Assembly (NCBI GenBank): GCA_021234155.1
Contig: JAJEKV010000032.1
Location: 3,725,835-3,789,834 of the forward strand
DNA from: Isoetes taiwanensis
Lineage: Eukaryota > Streptophyta > Lycopodiopsida > Isoetales > Isoetaceae
Direction of reading: 5' to 3'
Length of the DNA: 64,000 bases
Shown here: positions 1-8,954 of the stretch, piece after piece
How positions within the stretch are numbered: position 1 is the stretch's first letter
Layout: each line of letters starts with the position of its first letter
Program-made: the position numbers and the translations under genes
The notes under the pieces: generated by a model
Databases searched by the model: none
What the model saw: the letters and a program-made list of their open reading frames with translations, nothing else
What the model was told of the DNA's origin: nothing

Positions 1-660
1 TCAAGAGAGCAGGTGAAAATCCATACCAAAATAATTCTTAGGTGCAATCAAGTCAGGGTACACAGGAGACATCAAGGAGGAGGAGGGGCATTGCTCCAAA
101 TCTGCATAGAAGAGTGCACATAAGCAGTGATGGATTTTGTCAAACACTTGCAACAGAGAAGGCAAGGAGGGAAGAGGCTGAGAGACCGAAGAGGGAACAA
201 GTAGCTCTTAAAGAGGTTGCGGCAAAAAGGAGGAGGGCTGAAAAAGAGGAAGCCATCAGATGAGCTGCTGCAAACAAGCCAGAGAGGGAGAGTAGAAAGC
301 AAGCAAAGGCTTTGTATGAGGTTGGGCCAGGAGGTTGAGGGCATTCATGTACCCTGCAGGGCAATCCAGGGTTCAAGCTATATTTGACTGCCAAAGACCA
401 TTCGATGAGGCTGCAAAGGCGAGGAGGCTGGCTGTTAGGAACAGGATGAGACAAAGACAAGGCAAAAATCATGTGTCCAGAGCAGGCCACAATGTAGCCG
501 AGGACAATTGGGAGGCCTATGTGCTGAGCAACCAGAATGAGGAGGCAGGGAATGTGCAAGTACCCAGAGAGTAGGTATGTCATGACAGCTTGGCAGCCAT
601 TCAAACACAAACACAGGATGTAGGGTGTAGGCTTGAGGGCACACATGTGATGGAGATGGG
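1..660 (+). other. flanking DNA with degenerate basic coding-like sequence
   Basis: This is DNA outside the retrotransposon nest. The plus strand has short stretches rich in Lys, Arg, Glu and Ala (about 150-330 and 390-570) that look like a charged, possibly coiled-coil, protein broken by stops and frame changes. I recognise no family. It could be a decayed host gene or an older transposon. No start, splice sites or conserved motif can be supported. Confidence 0.3.
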
Positions 661-1029
661 ATGCATCCACAGTCCATTAGCACAGAGGGCTGCATCCCCT
701 TGGCCGGACCTACACCTAACAAAGTTAGCAACATCCGTTCACCTTTAAAAAGATGGGATCTTGCCAGCAGCTCCAGAACCTTCCACCCTTTGGGTAACTC
801 TTTGAGGATGGACACACAGAGCTGGGTGAATTATGCAGCAGCAAATACTGGTCCAAGAAACGAGGAGGTCAGGGCAATTGACAAAGCAAGACATATTGGA
901 GAGATGGTCAACATTGGAGTGGATCCGGATGTCATTGCCACAGCCAGAAGGATGGACGAGGGCTTCTTCAAGACATGGAGAGATAACATGACTCAGTTAA
1001 GCATTCCTTATCCCTTATTCACAAATTAA
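661..1029 (+). CDS. unrecognised ORF in left flank, 122 codons
   Basis: An ATG-initiated open frame of 122 codons ends at TAA just before an A/T-rich stretch (1030-1334) in which I see nothing further. The C-terminal half is charged and could be helical (EEVRAIDKARHIGEM, DPDVIATARRMDEG). I recognise no domain. It continues the coding-like character of the upstream 600 bases, so it may be the 3' exon or the tail of a decayed gene. Element E inserted about 300 bp downstream. A weakly similar pattern (N-V-x-P-[DE]-[VI]-I followed by charged residues) occurs on the minus strand at about 62.9 kb on the other side of the nest, but the match is too short to claim kinship. Confidence 0.3.
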   Translation: MHPQSISTEGCIPLAGPTPNKVSNIRSPLKRWDLASSSRTFHPLGNSLRMDTQSWVNYAAANTGPRNEEVRAIDKARHIGEMVNIGVDPDVIATARRMDEGFFKTWRDNMTQLSIPYPLFTN

Positions 1030-1334
1030 TCACCATTCACAAATAAATCCGATTCATGCACACTTATGTTAAGTGGCACATTGAATACCAAGGCAAAGGG
1101 ACATCACCACCACTTTCATTGGACACATTCTCCTTACCTCATGGTGAACTTGCCGTGCATGAATCTAGACTAACTAGTTTAAATTCATTATGCAGGTTGT
1201 ATACGATTCAGACGAGATTGTGGAAGAATAGCTAATATTTACAAGATGTTAACTGGTAAACTAATTAACTTGTCTACAATACAGCTAATACTTGTTAACA
1301 GTTTTGCAATGAAAACTTTTTTGAAATATGATTT

Positions 1335-1497
1335 TGAAACAGACCTAGCCCCTTGGCCTAGGCTGTTGCACTAAATAATTCGGATATAGACAACCATGTA
1401 ATCATGAACTTCTATTCATAAAACTTTGTTACAACTAAATAATTTACATAAGGGCCAAGGCCACACATAATTGAAATAGTTCACATTGCACCCACAT
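1335..1497 (-). repeat. Element E left LTR, piece 1 of 3
   Basis: These 163 bp match the start of the right LTR of E (60532 onward) almost base for base. The match stops where B1 inserted. The last five bases (CACAT, 1493-1497) are the B1 target site and recur at 11756-11760. Confidence 0.93.
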
Positions 1498-2053
1498 TGT
1501 TTGGGGTCTGGGTTCTGGGAACTTCTGCAAGACAGCCCTCTGTGAGGACCTGTGGATCAAACAGGAGAATCCGAGAGTTGTGTCACGCGGGATTTGCAAA
1601 AGAACAAAGAAAGGGAAAACAAAAACAACAGAAACACAAGTGTGTGAAGAAAACTTCTTGATATCAATCAGAATACCTGAGCTCTCGCAATGGAGAGAGA
1701 AAATGATGGAGACAAGAATCAAAACTCATCTAGCTTTCGAATGCTAGCTCTACTCACATATATAGTACAATGGCCTTTGGCTCAATATAGATACTCTGTC
1801 AGATCTCGGTGCCGACTCCTGGAAGGAGGCCTGATTTGTGGGAATGCTGGCGGTGCCTCTTGAAGTGCCTGAAATCACGCTAACGCTGACGGCCCGTCAC
1901 TTGTCTGTTCTCTGCCTCTTCTTGGGTGTGGCCTTCTGCGTGGTCTTCTGATGGGCTTTTGATGACTGACTTGGACCTGGTTTTGGCGCCTTGTCCTTGA
2001 CCTGGTCCGAGGTGTCCATGAATAGTCCTGTACCAGGACGTACAGGACTAACA
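1498..2053 (-). repeat. B1 3' LTR (left end in the window)
   Basis: A 556-bp direct repeat of 11199-11755 with TG...CA ends. A TATA-like motif (CTATATAT on the minus strand) lies at about 1756-1765. This copy is the 3' LTR because the polypurine tract adjoins it and all genes point toward it. Confidence 0.93.
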
Positions 2054-5000
2054 CTCCCTTCCCATCAAACGACACTCAGGGGTGAGAAAAGGGGGGACAG
2101 TCTCTGGTGGTGGAAACCCAGCAACTTCAAAGTCATCTTGGCGCGTATGAGGGTGGTCGCCAGAATGATAGTTGGCAATGAGGTCTTGTCGTGCCGTGAG
2201 AGCTTCTGGAGTGTTGAGACCTATTGCTGGATGAGCGTCGATGAGAAACCCGGAGTGCACCATATCTTCAAGGGCACGGTGTGCTTTAGCAGGGACAAAC
2301 TGGCATTCCATGAGAAGACAGGTCTGAAGGCCGAAGGCACTGACGCTGGCATTCGGGTTGCAATAATAGATAGAACGCTTTCTGACAAGAGAACTCAAAA
2401 GAAGGCACTTTAAAGCATCACAAAAACCTGCTTGGCGGTGAACAGATGGATCCGAGGAGGTGGCAGCACGCTCCAAAAAGAGATCAAGACCTGAGACAGC
2501 GTGAGTAGGCATCTGCCAACCTTGCTCATTAGGGATGTAGATCCAATTTTCAGTATGCTCCAAGGTAGCGCCATTCTCCCAAGTAGAGCGACGAACAAAA
2601 CGCGGATCCCATCGAAGATCTATGGAGATCTGAGAAGGAGTCCACTCAGCGTGGCCTTCCATGACCTTTGTCCAAAAGGGAAGATGCCAATCCGAGGTGA
2701 GATATCTGGGGCGTGGGGGTGCACCCAAGGAAGCATACTGAAACTGAGATGTGCCTGTTGGCGTGGGCTGCTGGGCCTGCTCCCTGAATTCGCGAACAAG
2801 GTCTGCATCAAGAGCACGACACCATTGATCCCAATCAGAGCCTGAGAGTATGGTATAAACTGGAGGTGAGACCCAACCCGTGGGTATAGTCTGACTGTCC
2901 AGAAAGGCACGCAGCGTGTTGTAGCCACCCAGATGCTGTAAGTAAATTTGGGCAAACGGGAGATCTTCGGCGTGAGCTAAATTCTTCCGCACCTGTTGCA
3001 ATGTCTCTGCTTGCCACAAAGGGAGGTGATGAGCAAGCTCAGACATGTACTCAGTGCTTAGAGTGTTTGCTTTAGCAGGATTCTGTAAATACTGATTGGT
3101 TTGTAATAACAACCAGTGAGCATGAGGGTCGCCTTGAAAAATGCGATGGGGCCCATCTAGGAACTTATCTTGCGTGTTAGCCAGGTAAAAATCATGAAGA
3201 ACATAAGCCATAAGCTGGACAACACGGAAGATGATAAGATCGGGATCCGCACAGTGGAGTTGACCAAAGACTAATAGGGCACAGAGTAAGCCTTTGTCTT
3301 CAATGGAAAGGTCGGGCCAGATGTGGAGAAAATCCGAGCTGCCAAGGGCTTCATTAAGCTTGCCTTGTGCCGAATACCACTTCAGAATAAAAAGATGGCG
3401 TCAAGGCCACAACGTAATCCAGATAGCTGGAAGGGGTGGAAAAGTCGTGTGGAATGCGGAGAGCAAGATCAATATACGTCTCAGTGTGATTTTGAGCGTC
3501 TTCCGCAGATTGAACAGCTTGTTTCACTTGATGCTCCAAATCGCGTATCTGATTATCTTTGTCAACAAGGAGACGGGATTGATCACGGAACCTCCTGTGA
3601 GATAGCGTGGCCTGTGAAGAGGATTGCCCATGAGTGGGGAGTTGAAGCCGAAGAGTGGCAATCTCTGTATCATCAATAATCTTCTGCTTCTGAGCTTCTG
3701 TGAGTTGAGCCTGGAGAGGCGTGACCTGACTTTGAAGCGTGGCCAATTGGCCGTCGAGAGAAATGATGCGCTCATTGCGCTCACCTAGCTCTTGAAGCTG
3801 TTTGTTGCAATTCTGAGAGAGCTCCGTGTACATAGTTTGGAGGTCAGCAAGGAGTTTATCCTTGTGCGTTATCTAATCCAACAATTCTTAAATAGTGGAC
3901 TGTAATTGAGCCCGTTGATCAGCGAGCAGGTTAGTTCGGTCTTGTTCTGCCTTGAGAGATTCACGGGCCTGTAAGAGAGCCTCGTGCTTTTGTTGAAGAC
4001 GATCTTCGAGAGATTGAACTTGGACGGTGGCTGCCTGGAAATCCTTGTGAAGTGCTTCCGTGGTCTCCATGTAACCTTGAATGCCATTCATGAAGGATTC
4101 TTGAGAGTCTTGAAGCTTGAGCATTGCTGCTTGGACATCCTGTTGATATTGATAAAGAGCTTGGCGGGAGGGTGGGTATGCAGGGCACGTTTGTCTTTGA
4201 GATTGAGATGCTTGGGAAACATTTTGAGAGCGAGAATGCACCGTTTCGGTGGAGGAAGAGGAGACGGGTATGACAGGTTCTTGGTTTTGAGCACGATGAG
4301 GGGAAGGAGAAGGACGAGGTTGTGAAGTTTCATCATGAAGTTCTTGGACAGCAGGAATGACATTGGAGGGCGGTCTGGTGGAAGCTTGAGAGACCGTGTT
4401 CTGGTGTGTGGGTGAACCTGGACTGGGGGCGGGGATACAATGACGGAGGATGGCCTGCAAGTGAGCACCCATTGCAGATTCAAGGCCCCAAGATGGGGGT
4501 TGCTCGGATGCGATCAATTTCATGAAGGAGGCGGAGGAACAAAATTTGAGGCCAATCAATAGAATGGGTGGAGTGGATGGCCAAGATAACAATGTTGAAA
4601 AACTGCTTATTGATGTGGGTGTTCTTAATGGAATACCCATAGAACTTGCGCCACAAAAATTTAACAAAGGTATCATGTGGCTTGGCAATGTTCGTGAGTC
4701 TATGAGTGTTGGCCTGATAAGGAAGTTGGCCATACTGAGTTACATCCTGTTCCTATAAAGCAGCCCAAGATAAAGAAGGCTTTCGAAGAGGTAACTGGAA
4801 TACCTGAGAAAGAAGAACTGGGGTGAGCAGAATATCTGTCTGATCGACCCTTGTGGCGTACCCAGTCGTGGTGTTGACCATGTGAGCAACAAATTACCTG
4901 AGTTGGTCCGGATTCGGTGCAGGGAGTTCCTGCCTGGAGAATTCATACAGCCCGTGGCGTTCTGCCACTTCTCGACTTGGACCTGTCAGGGCATCACGAA

Positions 5001-5091
5001 AGGTAGGAGTGGAGAAAATAACAGACTCAAAGAGAGCCTGATCCCTGGAAGCGGTAACTTGAAGAGTTGGAAAATTTGGTGAAGCGGCCAT
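2048..5091 (-). CDS. B1 ORF3: ~1000-codon extra ORF after pol, coiled coil plus conserved C-terminal domain
   Basis: This reading frame starts at an ATG at 5091 (MAASPNFPTLQ...) and runs to a TAG formed by the first bases of the 3' LTR. It is broken by a few stops and frame changes. The first ~250 codons contain a globular segment with FLWRKFYGYSIKN followed by a hydrophobic stretch ending IDWPQILFLRLLHEI, reminiscent of the plant transposon-protein segments found near Athila-type ORFs. Next come a Pro/Ser/Gln-rich linker (about 4480-4150) and a long heptad-rich coiled coil (about 4120-3400). A C-terminal domain of roughly 390 residues (3211-2048) follows, with PFWTKVMEGHAEWTP and ENWIYIPN. 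The same domain occurs in B2 and B3. No signal peptide or clear membrane span is visible, so an envelope role is not supported. The function is unknown. Two early stops look like CAA or CAG changed to TAA or TAG. Confidence 0.8.
2054..2070 (-). other. B1 polypurine tract
   Basis: The plus strand reads CTCCCTTCCCATC directly inside the left LTR, which is a purine run on the element's sense strand. This is the expected plus-strand primer position. B2 (14794-14806) and B3 (27095-27107) have the same pyrimidine-rich block in the same place. Confidence 0.75.
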
Positions 5092-5449
5092 GGCAAGAAT
5101 CAGAGGAAAAGAAACCAGAGAGCGGATTGAAGGAAGCCGGAGGGCGGAGAGCAGAAGACGAAAACGAATTGAGGCGAAAAGGTTTTAGGGCACGCGACTG
5201 TGGCGAAGGGGCATGATGAGGGTTGAAGGGGAATCGTTGATGGTGCCAAATGGCAACAGATCGGAGGAGGACGATTGGGAGGCAAAATTTTGGCTAAGTC
5301 CCCAAGCAGTGAAGGAAGAACAAATGAACGGTGGAGATGAAACGTAAATGAACGGTAGGATGTGACAGCTTGACGAAGGTATAAAATAATAATGACAGAC
5401 GGGCGTAAAAGGAATGAATAACAATTAATGCAGGCAACTCGAAGTGGGA
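5092..5449 (-). promoter_or_regulatory. C/T-rich leader and possible promoter of B1 ORF3
   Basis: On the minus strand the ~350 bp before the ORF3 ATG are rich in C and T (many CTTC, CCTC and TTCC blocks) and contain a TATA-like TATTATTTTATACC at about 5385-5398. That is typical of a plant 5' UTR. It suggests ORF3 is expressed from its own internal promoter rather than only by read-through from the LTR. The C/T-rich composition is seen; the promoter is inferred. Confidence 0.4.
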
Positions 5450-5905
5450 TATCATAAAAAGGAAGTGTCAGAATGTACCATGGCTAGATATGCGGTGGGA
5501 GAAAAAATTCTGGAATTAGAATTGGCCTTGCATTGCAACCACGTTAGCAATGTTTTGATTGGTCCACGTCGGCAGAGCTCCAAGCGGTGGGGCTATATAA
5601 GTCGAGCAGTGGTCGAAGCTGAGACACCAGTTTACAGCGATGGATCCCATTAACGTTAACGAATGCACAATGCCGCGCAGCTGCCAAGAATGGGTAACTG
5701 GCCGTATGAATGCTTTGGATCTGTGGAAGTGCAAGAACCGCGGGATACCAATGGACGGTTGGTGCAGCGGGATGGCGGAACATCCCGACCCCCTGACTAT
5801 ATGGAGGTGGTGATCCATCTCCGCTGGGACCCTAGGAGCTGCCTCTACCATGTGCTCCGCATAACCTCTGCTCGAAGCCCGGAGTAGGGGCACTTTTAAA
5901 CTTAG
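5450..5905. other. unrelated filler replacing B1 integrase, with plus-strand TATA box and small ORF
   Basis: B2 has integrase between RNase H and ORF3. In B1 the homology stops within the integrase zinc finger, just after the residues QAHE (about 5905), and about 450 bp of unrelated DNA follow. The plus strand has a good TATA box (CTATATAAG, 5592-5600) and 40 bp later an ATG (5640) opening a 55-codon ORF to 5807 that is rich in Cys and Trp. A 147-codon frame runs on the opposite strand. I recognise neither product. It may be a captured host fragment or filler from a deletion. No direct repeats mark it as a simple insertion. Confidence 0.45.
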
Positions 5906-6804
5906 GACTTTGTTCATGGGCTTGTCGAACGATATCGGGCACCTCACGAGGGAGAACACAGCACCATGTCTTTGCCGCGTTTGTACAGATGGCCCGCAAC
6001 CATGGTGTAGTCACGGACTTCCCGGAGAAACTGACGGCGGCGTGAGCGAAGCTTTTTTGGAGAGAGCGTGGGGTCTTCTGATGGAAGAGCACCAGTGAGG
6101 AGATACTGCTGAAAGTTGTGGAACCAGTGGGGCGTGGCTGTGACGAGGAACAATTGGGCGTCTGGACAAGCATCAGAAACACCCGTGGAGGGATCTGTGT
6201 GGATTCTTGAGAGATAATCTGGCACAACATGAGATTTGTCTGCCTTATGAACGATTTCAAAGGGAGCGAATTCTTGCAGAAGAAGGACCCAACGAGCAAT
6301 TCTACCCGTGGGTGTGGCCTTGTTGATCAAATAAAGAAGAGCCTGATGATCAACGAAGAACTTGATCTTGCTGCCCAACAAATAATGACGGAGTTTTCTG
6401 CTGGCGTAGCGGATAGGTTTATCTATGTGTTTGTCATGTGCCTGAGAGAGAACAACACCAATGGCAAAAGCAGAGATATCGACATGAACGTGAAAAGGCT
6501 TGTCCCATTGAGGAGGAACAAGGACCGGGGCCTGAGTAAGCAACAGCTTCAACTTCTGGAAAGCAGCTTCCACCTGGGGATTCCAAGCCCAAGTGGATTC
6601 ATCACCCGTGAGTTTATGAATGGGATCAGCAATAGCCGCAAGTCCAGGAATGAAGGTGGAATAGTAGTTGATCTTACCCAGGAAGGAACGTGTCTCTTTA
6701 ATATTAGAGGATGCGTGAGTCTTCAGCACACAACTGATTTTAGCAGGATCCGTGGTGATCCCTTCTTTACTAACCACATGTCCCAAAAGAAAACGTGAGG
6801 TGAG
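5906..6804 (-). pseudogene. pol: B1 pol: RNase H and truncated integrase N-terminus
   Basis: This frame continues the RT connection domain (SFLGKINYYSTFIPGL) into Ty3-type RNase H. The first catalytic Asp is in FHVHVDIS and FFVDHQALLYLIN supplies the later one. It continues to the start of the integrase HHCC finger (REVPDIVRQAHE) and then ends in foreign DNA. The second His, the two Cys and the whole DDE core are missing. The TTG/ATG near 6786 is internal; the frame is one polyprotein with the RT upstream, separated by a frame break at about 6800. It is non-functional for integration. Confidence 0.85.
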
Positions 6805-7860
6805 TCAGGTGACGCAAAAGGTGCATTTCTTAGGATTTAGACTGATGCCAGACTCATCACATTTTTGAAAGACCAGCTCTAACTTCTCCAGGTGATCGTC
6901 CATGGAGCTGTAGCCTGAAAAGTCATCTTGAAAGATCTGGAGAAAAGGTTTATCCTTCATATAGTCATGAAAGACAGAGAGCATGATGCGCTGAAACGTT
7001 GAGGGAGAATTTGATAAACCAAAAGGAACCACCTTGTAGGCAAAAGTACCCCACGGGGTGGTGAAGGTAGTTTTTAGTTGATCTTCTGGCTTGATAGAAA
7101 TTTGATTGTACCCTGAAAAGCCATCCATAAAAGAGTACATTTCATGACCATCAACCTCTTCCAGAACCTGGTCTGTGAAGGGAAGCGGGAAGTGATCGCG
7201 CTCCGTGGCCTGATTGAGTTTTCGATAGTCCACGCAAACACGGATCTTACCATTGTGCTTGAGAGCAATGACGACGCGGTTCAACCATTCTGAGTGTTTG
7301 ACCTCATAAATCAAGCCAGCAGCTAAACGTTTGTCAATTTCGGCCTTGACACGGTCACGATAATTTGGATTGAGCCTGTACTGTCGTTGCTAGATTGGGC
7401 GTGCTTCAGGTTTGGTAGGAATGGTGAGTTCCCCCAATTCTTTTTTGATACCTCGAAGGTCTTTGTAGCTCCATGCAAAAATATGTTTAAATTTTTTGAA
7501 CAGCGTCACATCGCGTGCTTTATAGGTTGGTGGAAGATTTCCAGCTAGGCGGACGGGTTGATTGTTACCAATGTCCACGACTTCCACATCCGGAGTTTGA
7601 ATATGTGGAACAACCTCCGTGTCCTGAACATGATGAGCAGGAGGTTGCATCATAACAGGAGGAGCAGCATTTTGAGTGGTGAAGAAAAGGGGCTGCTGAG
7701 TATCATCAAGCAATGGTTGCTTCATGACAGGATGAACATCCACGGTTTCAGGAGGAAGTTCCGTGTCCGAAAAATGGTCAAGACGTTGAATGCGATGGCA
7801 AGGAGCCAGGTAAGGGTCCAGGAGAGCAGCCACAGCCTGGTCCTCATCAAGAGTCATCTC
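6805..7860 (-). pseudogene. pol: B1 pol: reverse transcriptase
   Basis: RT motifs appear in order: KIRVCVDYRKLN, DHFPLPFTDQ, SFMDGFSGYNQISI, KTTFTTPWGTFAY, VPFGLSNSPSTFQR and the catalytic box IFQDDF (Phe-x-Asp-Asp, also present in B2 and B3 where readable). LNPKKCTF follows. The upstream part (7860-7390) is the protease-RT linker ending in FAWSYKDLRGIKKELGEL, a hallmark of Athila/Tat RTs. The catalytic Asp pair is retained. There is a stop at about 7390 and a frame break at about 6800. Confidence 0.88.
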
Positions 7861-7935
7861 ACCCCAAGGATCAACATACTCAGGGTAGGATGAGAGAGGC
7901 AGACTGGCTGGTGGAGCCTGAACATGATAGATATT

Positions 7936-8496
7936 TTATCCTTCTTCAGAATCTGTGTCTGAGATTGAAGGTTCAACATTTTCAACAGAAATCAACTTGC
8001 CAGTTTCCAAATCCGTAGTAGCATTGAGATGTCCATCAGTAATGACAAGTTGGTCCGTGGCCCAGTAATGAATACTTTTAGCCTGGCGGAGAAAAGGTCT
8101 TCCAACCAGCACTTTACAGTCACCCGGATCTTCTCCAGCTTTCCAAACCCCAAATTCCAAGGGGAATTTGAGATCACCTATGCTGATGTGAAGGAGCGGA
8201 GTGATGCCTTGAGGTCGCGTGATATGGCCATTGGCCAACTTGATGTCATAGGGGGCACGGTATAGTTGTGTGATCCTCAATTGCTTCCTGAGCTTATCAT
8301 TAATAAGATTGACAGCACTGCCTCCATTGATTTGAACATGATTGATGTGCTGATTGCCCACCGTGGCATGCACCGTGGGTGTTGATGTAGCCACAGCTCC
8401 AACCAGAACCGTGGGAAGAGGCAACTGGTCCTTGAGAGCAGGACAAAGCTTTAAAATAGTGGCACGACTCAAGGGAATTTTAATTTTTGCAAGTTC
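7936..8496 (-). pseudogene. pol: B1 aspartic protease with Asp-to-Asn change at the active site
   Basis: The retroviral-type protease frame reads INGGSAVNLIND at the active site. B3 has IDGGSAVNLIT and B2 has VDGGGAVNLIT, so B1 has lost the catalytic Asp (GAT to AAT). The flap region and the second subdomain (VLVGRPFLRQAKSIHYW) are conserved. The copia-like solo LTR interrupts the frame just upstream, between the gag tail and the protease. Confidence 0.8.
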
Positions 8497-8949
8497 TGTA
8501 AGTTTTCCTTAGCCCTTTCTTTAACAAACTCAACTAGCTAGACAATGTCACACATAAACAAATGAAGCGTGATAACCAACCATATGAAATGCAAGATAAT
8601 AATTCAATGGTCTATGTCGAAACTTCAATCTTCTTTTCTTCTCCCGATCTGTATCTGTACAACACAAATTTCTAGTTTTACATTATTAGGGATCACCGAA
8701 ATCCGGCAATCCCTGTATCTGGTCCCTTCGATCATCTAGTCGGTTGCTAGATGAATGCTAGTGTTCCCACCTGGTCGGTGTTACTGTTCACCGAGCTAGA
8801 AACATGGGTTAGCCATAAACCTATTCAATGTTTTCACTGCCGACCATTGCCAATATTTTCACCGCTCACCATTGAACCATTAACTTAGCATCGAATATTC
8901 AATGAACACTAAAATTCAATTTCCTTGCAACTTGTTAACACCTCCAACA
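8497..8949 (-). mobile_element. solo LTR, Ty1/copia-like, inside B1
   Basis: A 453-bp segment interrupts the B1 frame, as comparison with B3 shows: there ...LELQEEL joins directly to AKIKIPL. It has TG...CA ends and a perfect 5-bp duplication AGTTC (8492-8496 and 8950-8954). On the minus strand it begins TGTTGGAGG, a common start of plant Ty1/copia LTRs. It has no internal genes, so it is best read as a solo LTR left by recombination. The family is inferred from the terminal bases only. Confidence 0.8.
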
Positions 8950-8954
8950 AGTTC

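Noticed and set aside
435-815. Long minus-strand frames in the left flank as genes
   Set aside because: They overlap better coding-like sequence on the other strand, have odd Cys/His/Pro composition and show no motifs.
2048-5091. Envelope gene for ORF3
   Set aside because: The position fits Athila-type envelope-like ORFs, but I see no signal peptide, membrane anchor or cleavage site. A coiled coil alone is not enough.
8497-8949. A GT...AG intron in B1
   Set aside because: Removing it at GT/AG sites shifts the frame, whereas removing it at TG...CA ends with the AGTTC duplication restores the exact B3 sequence.
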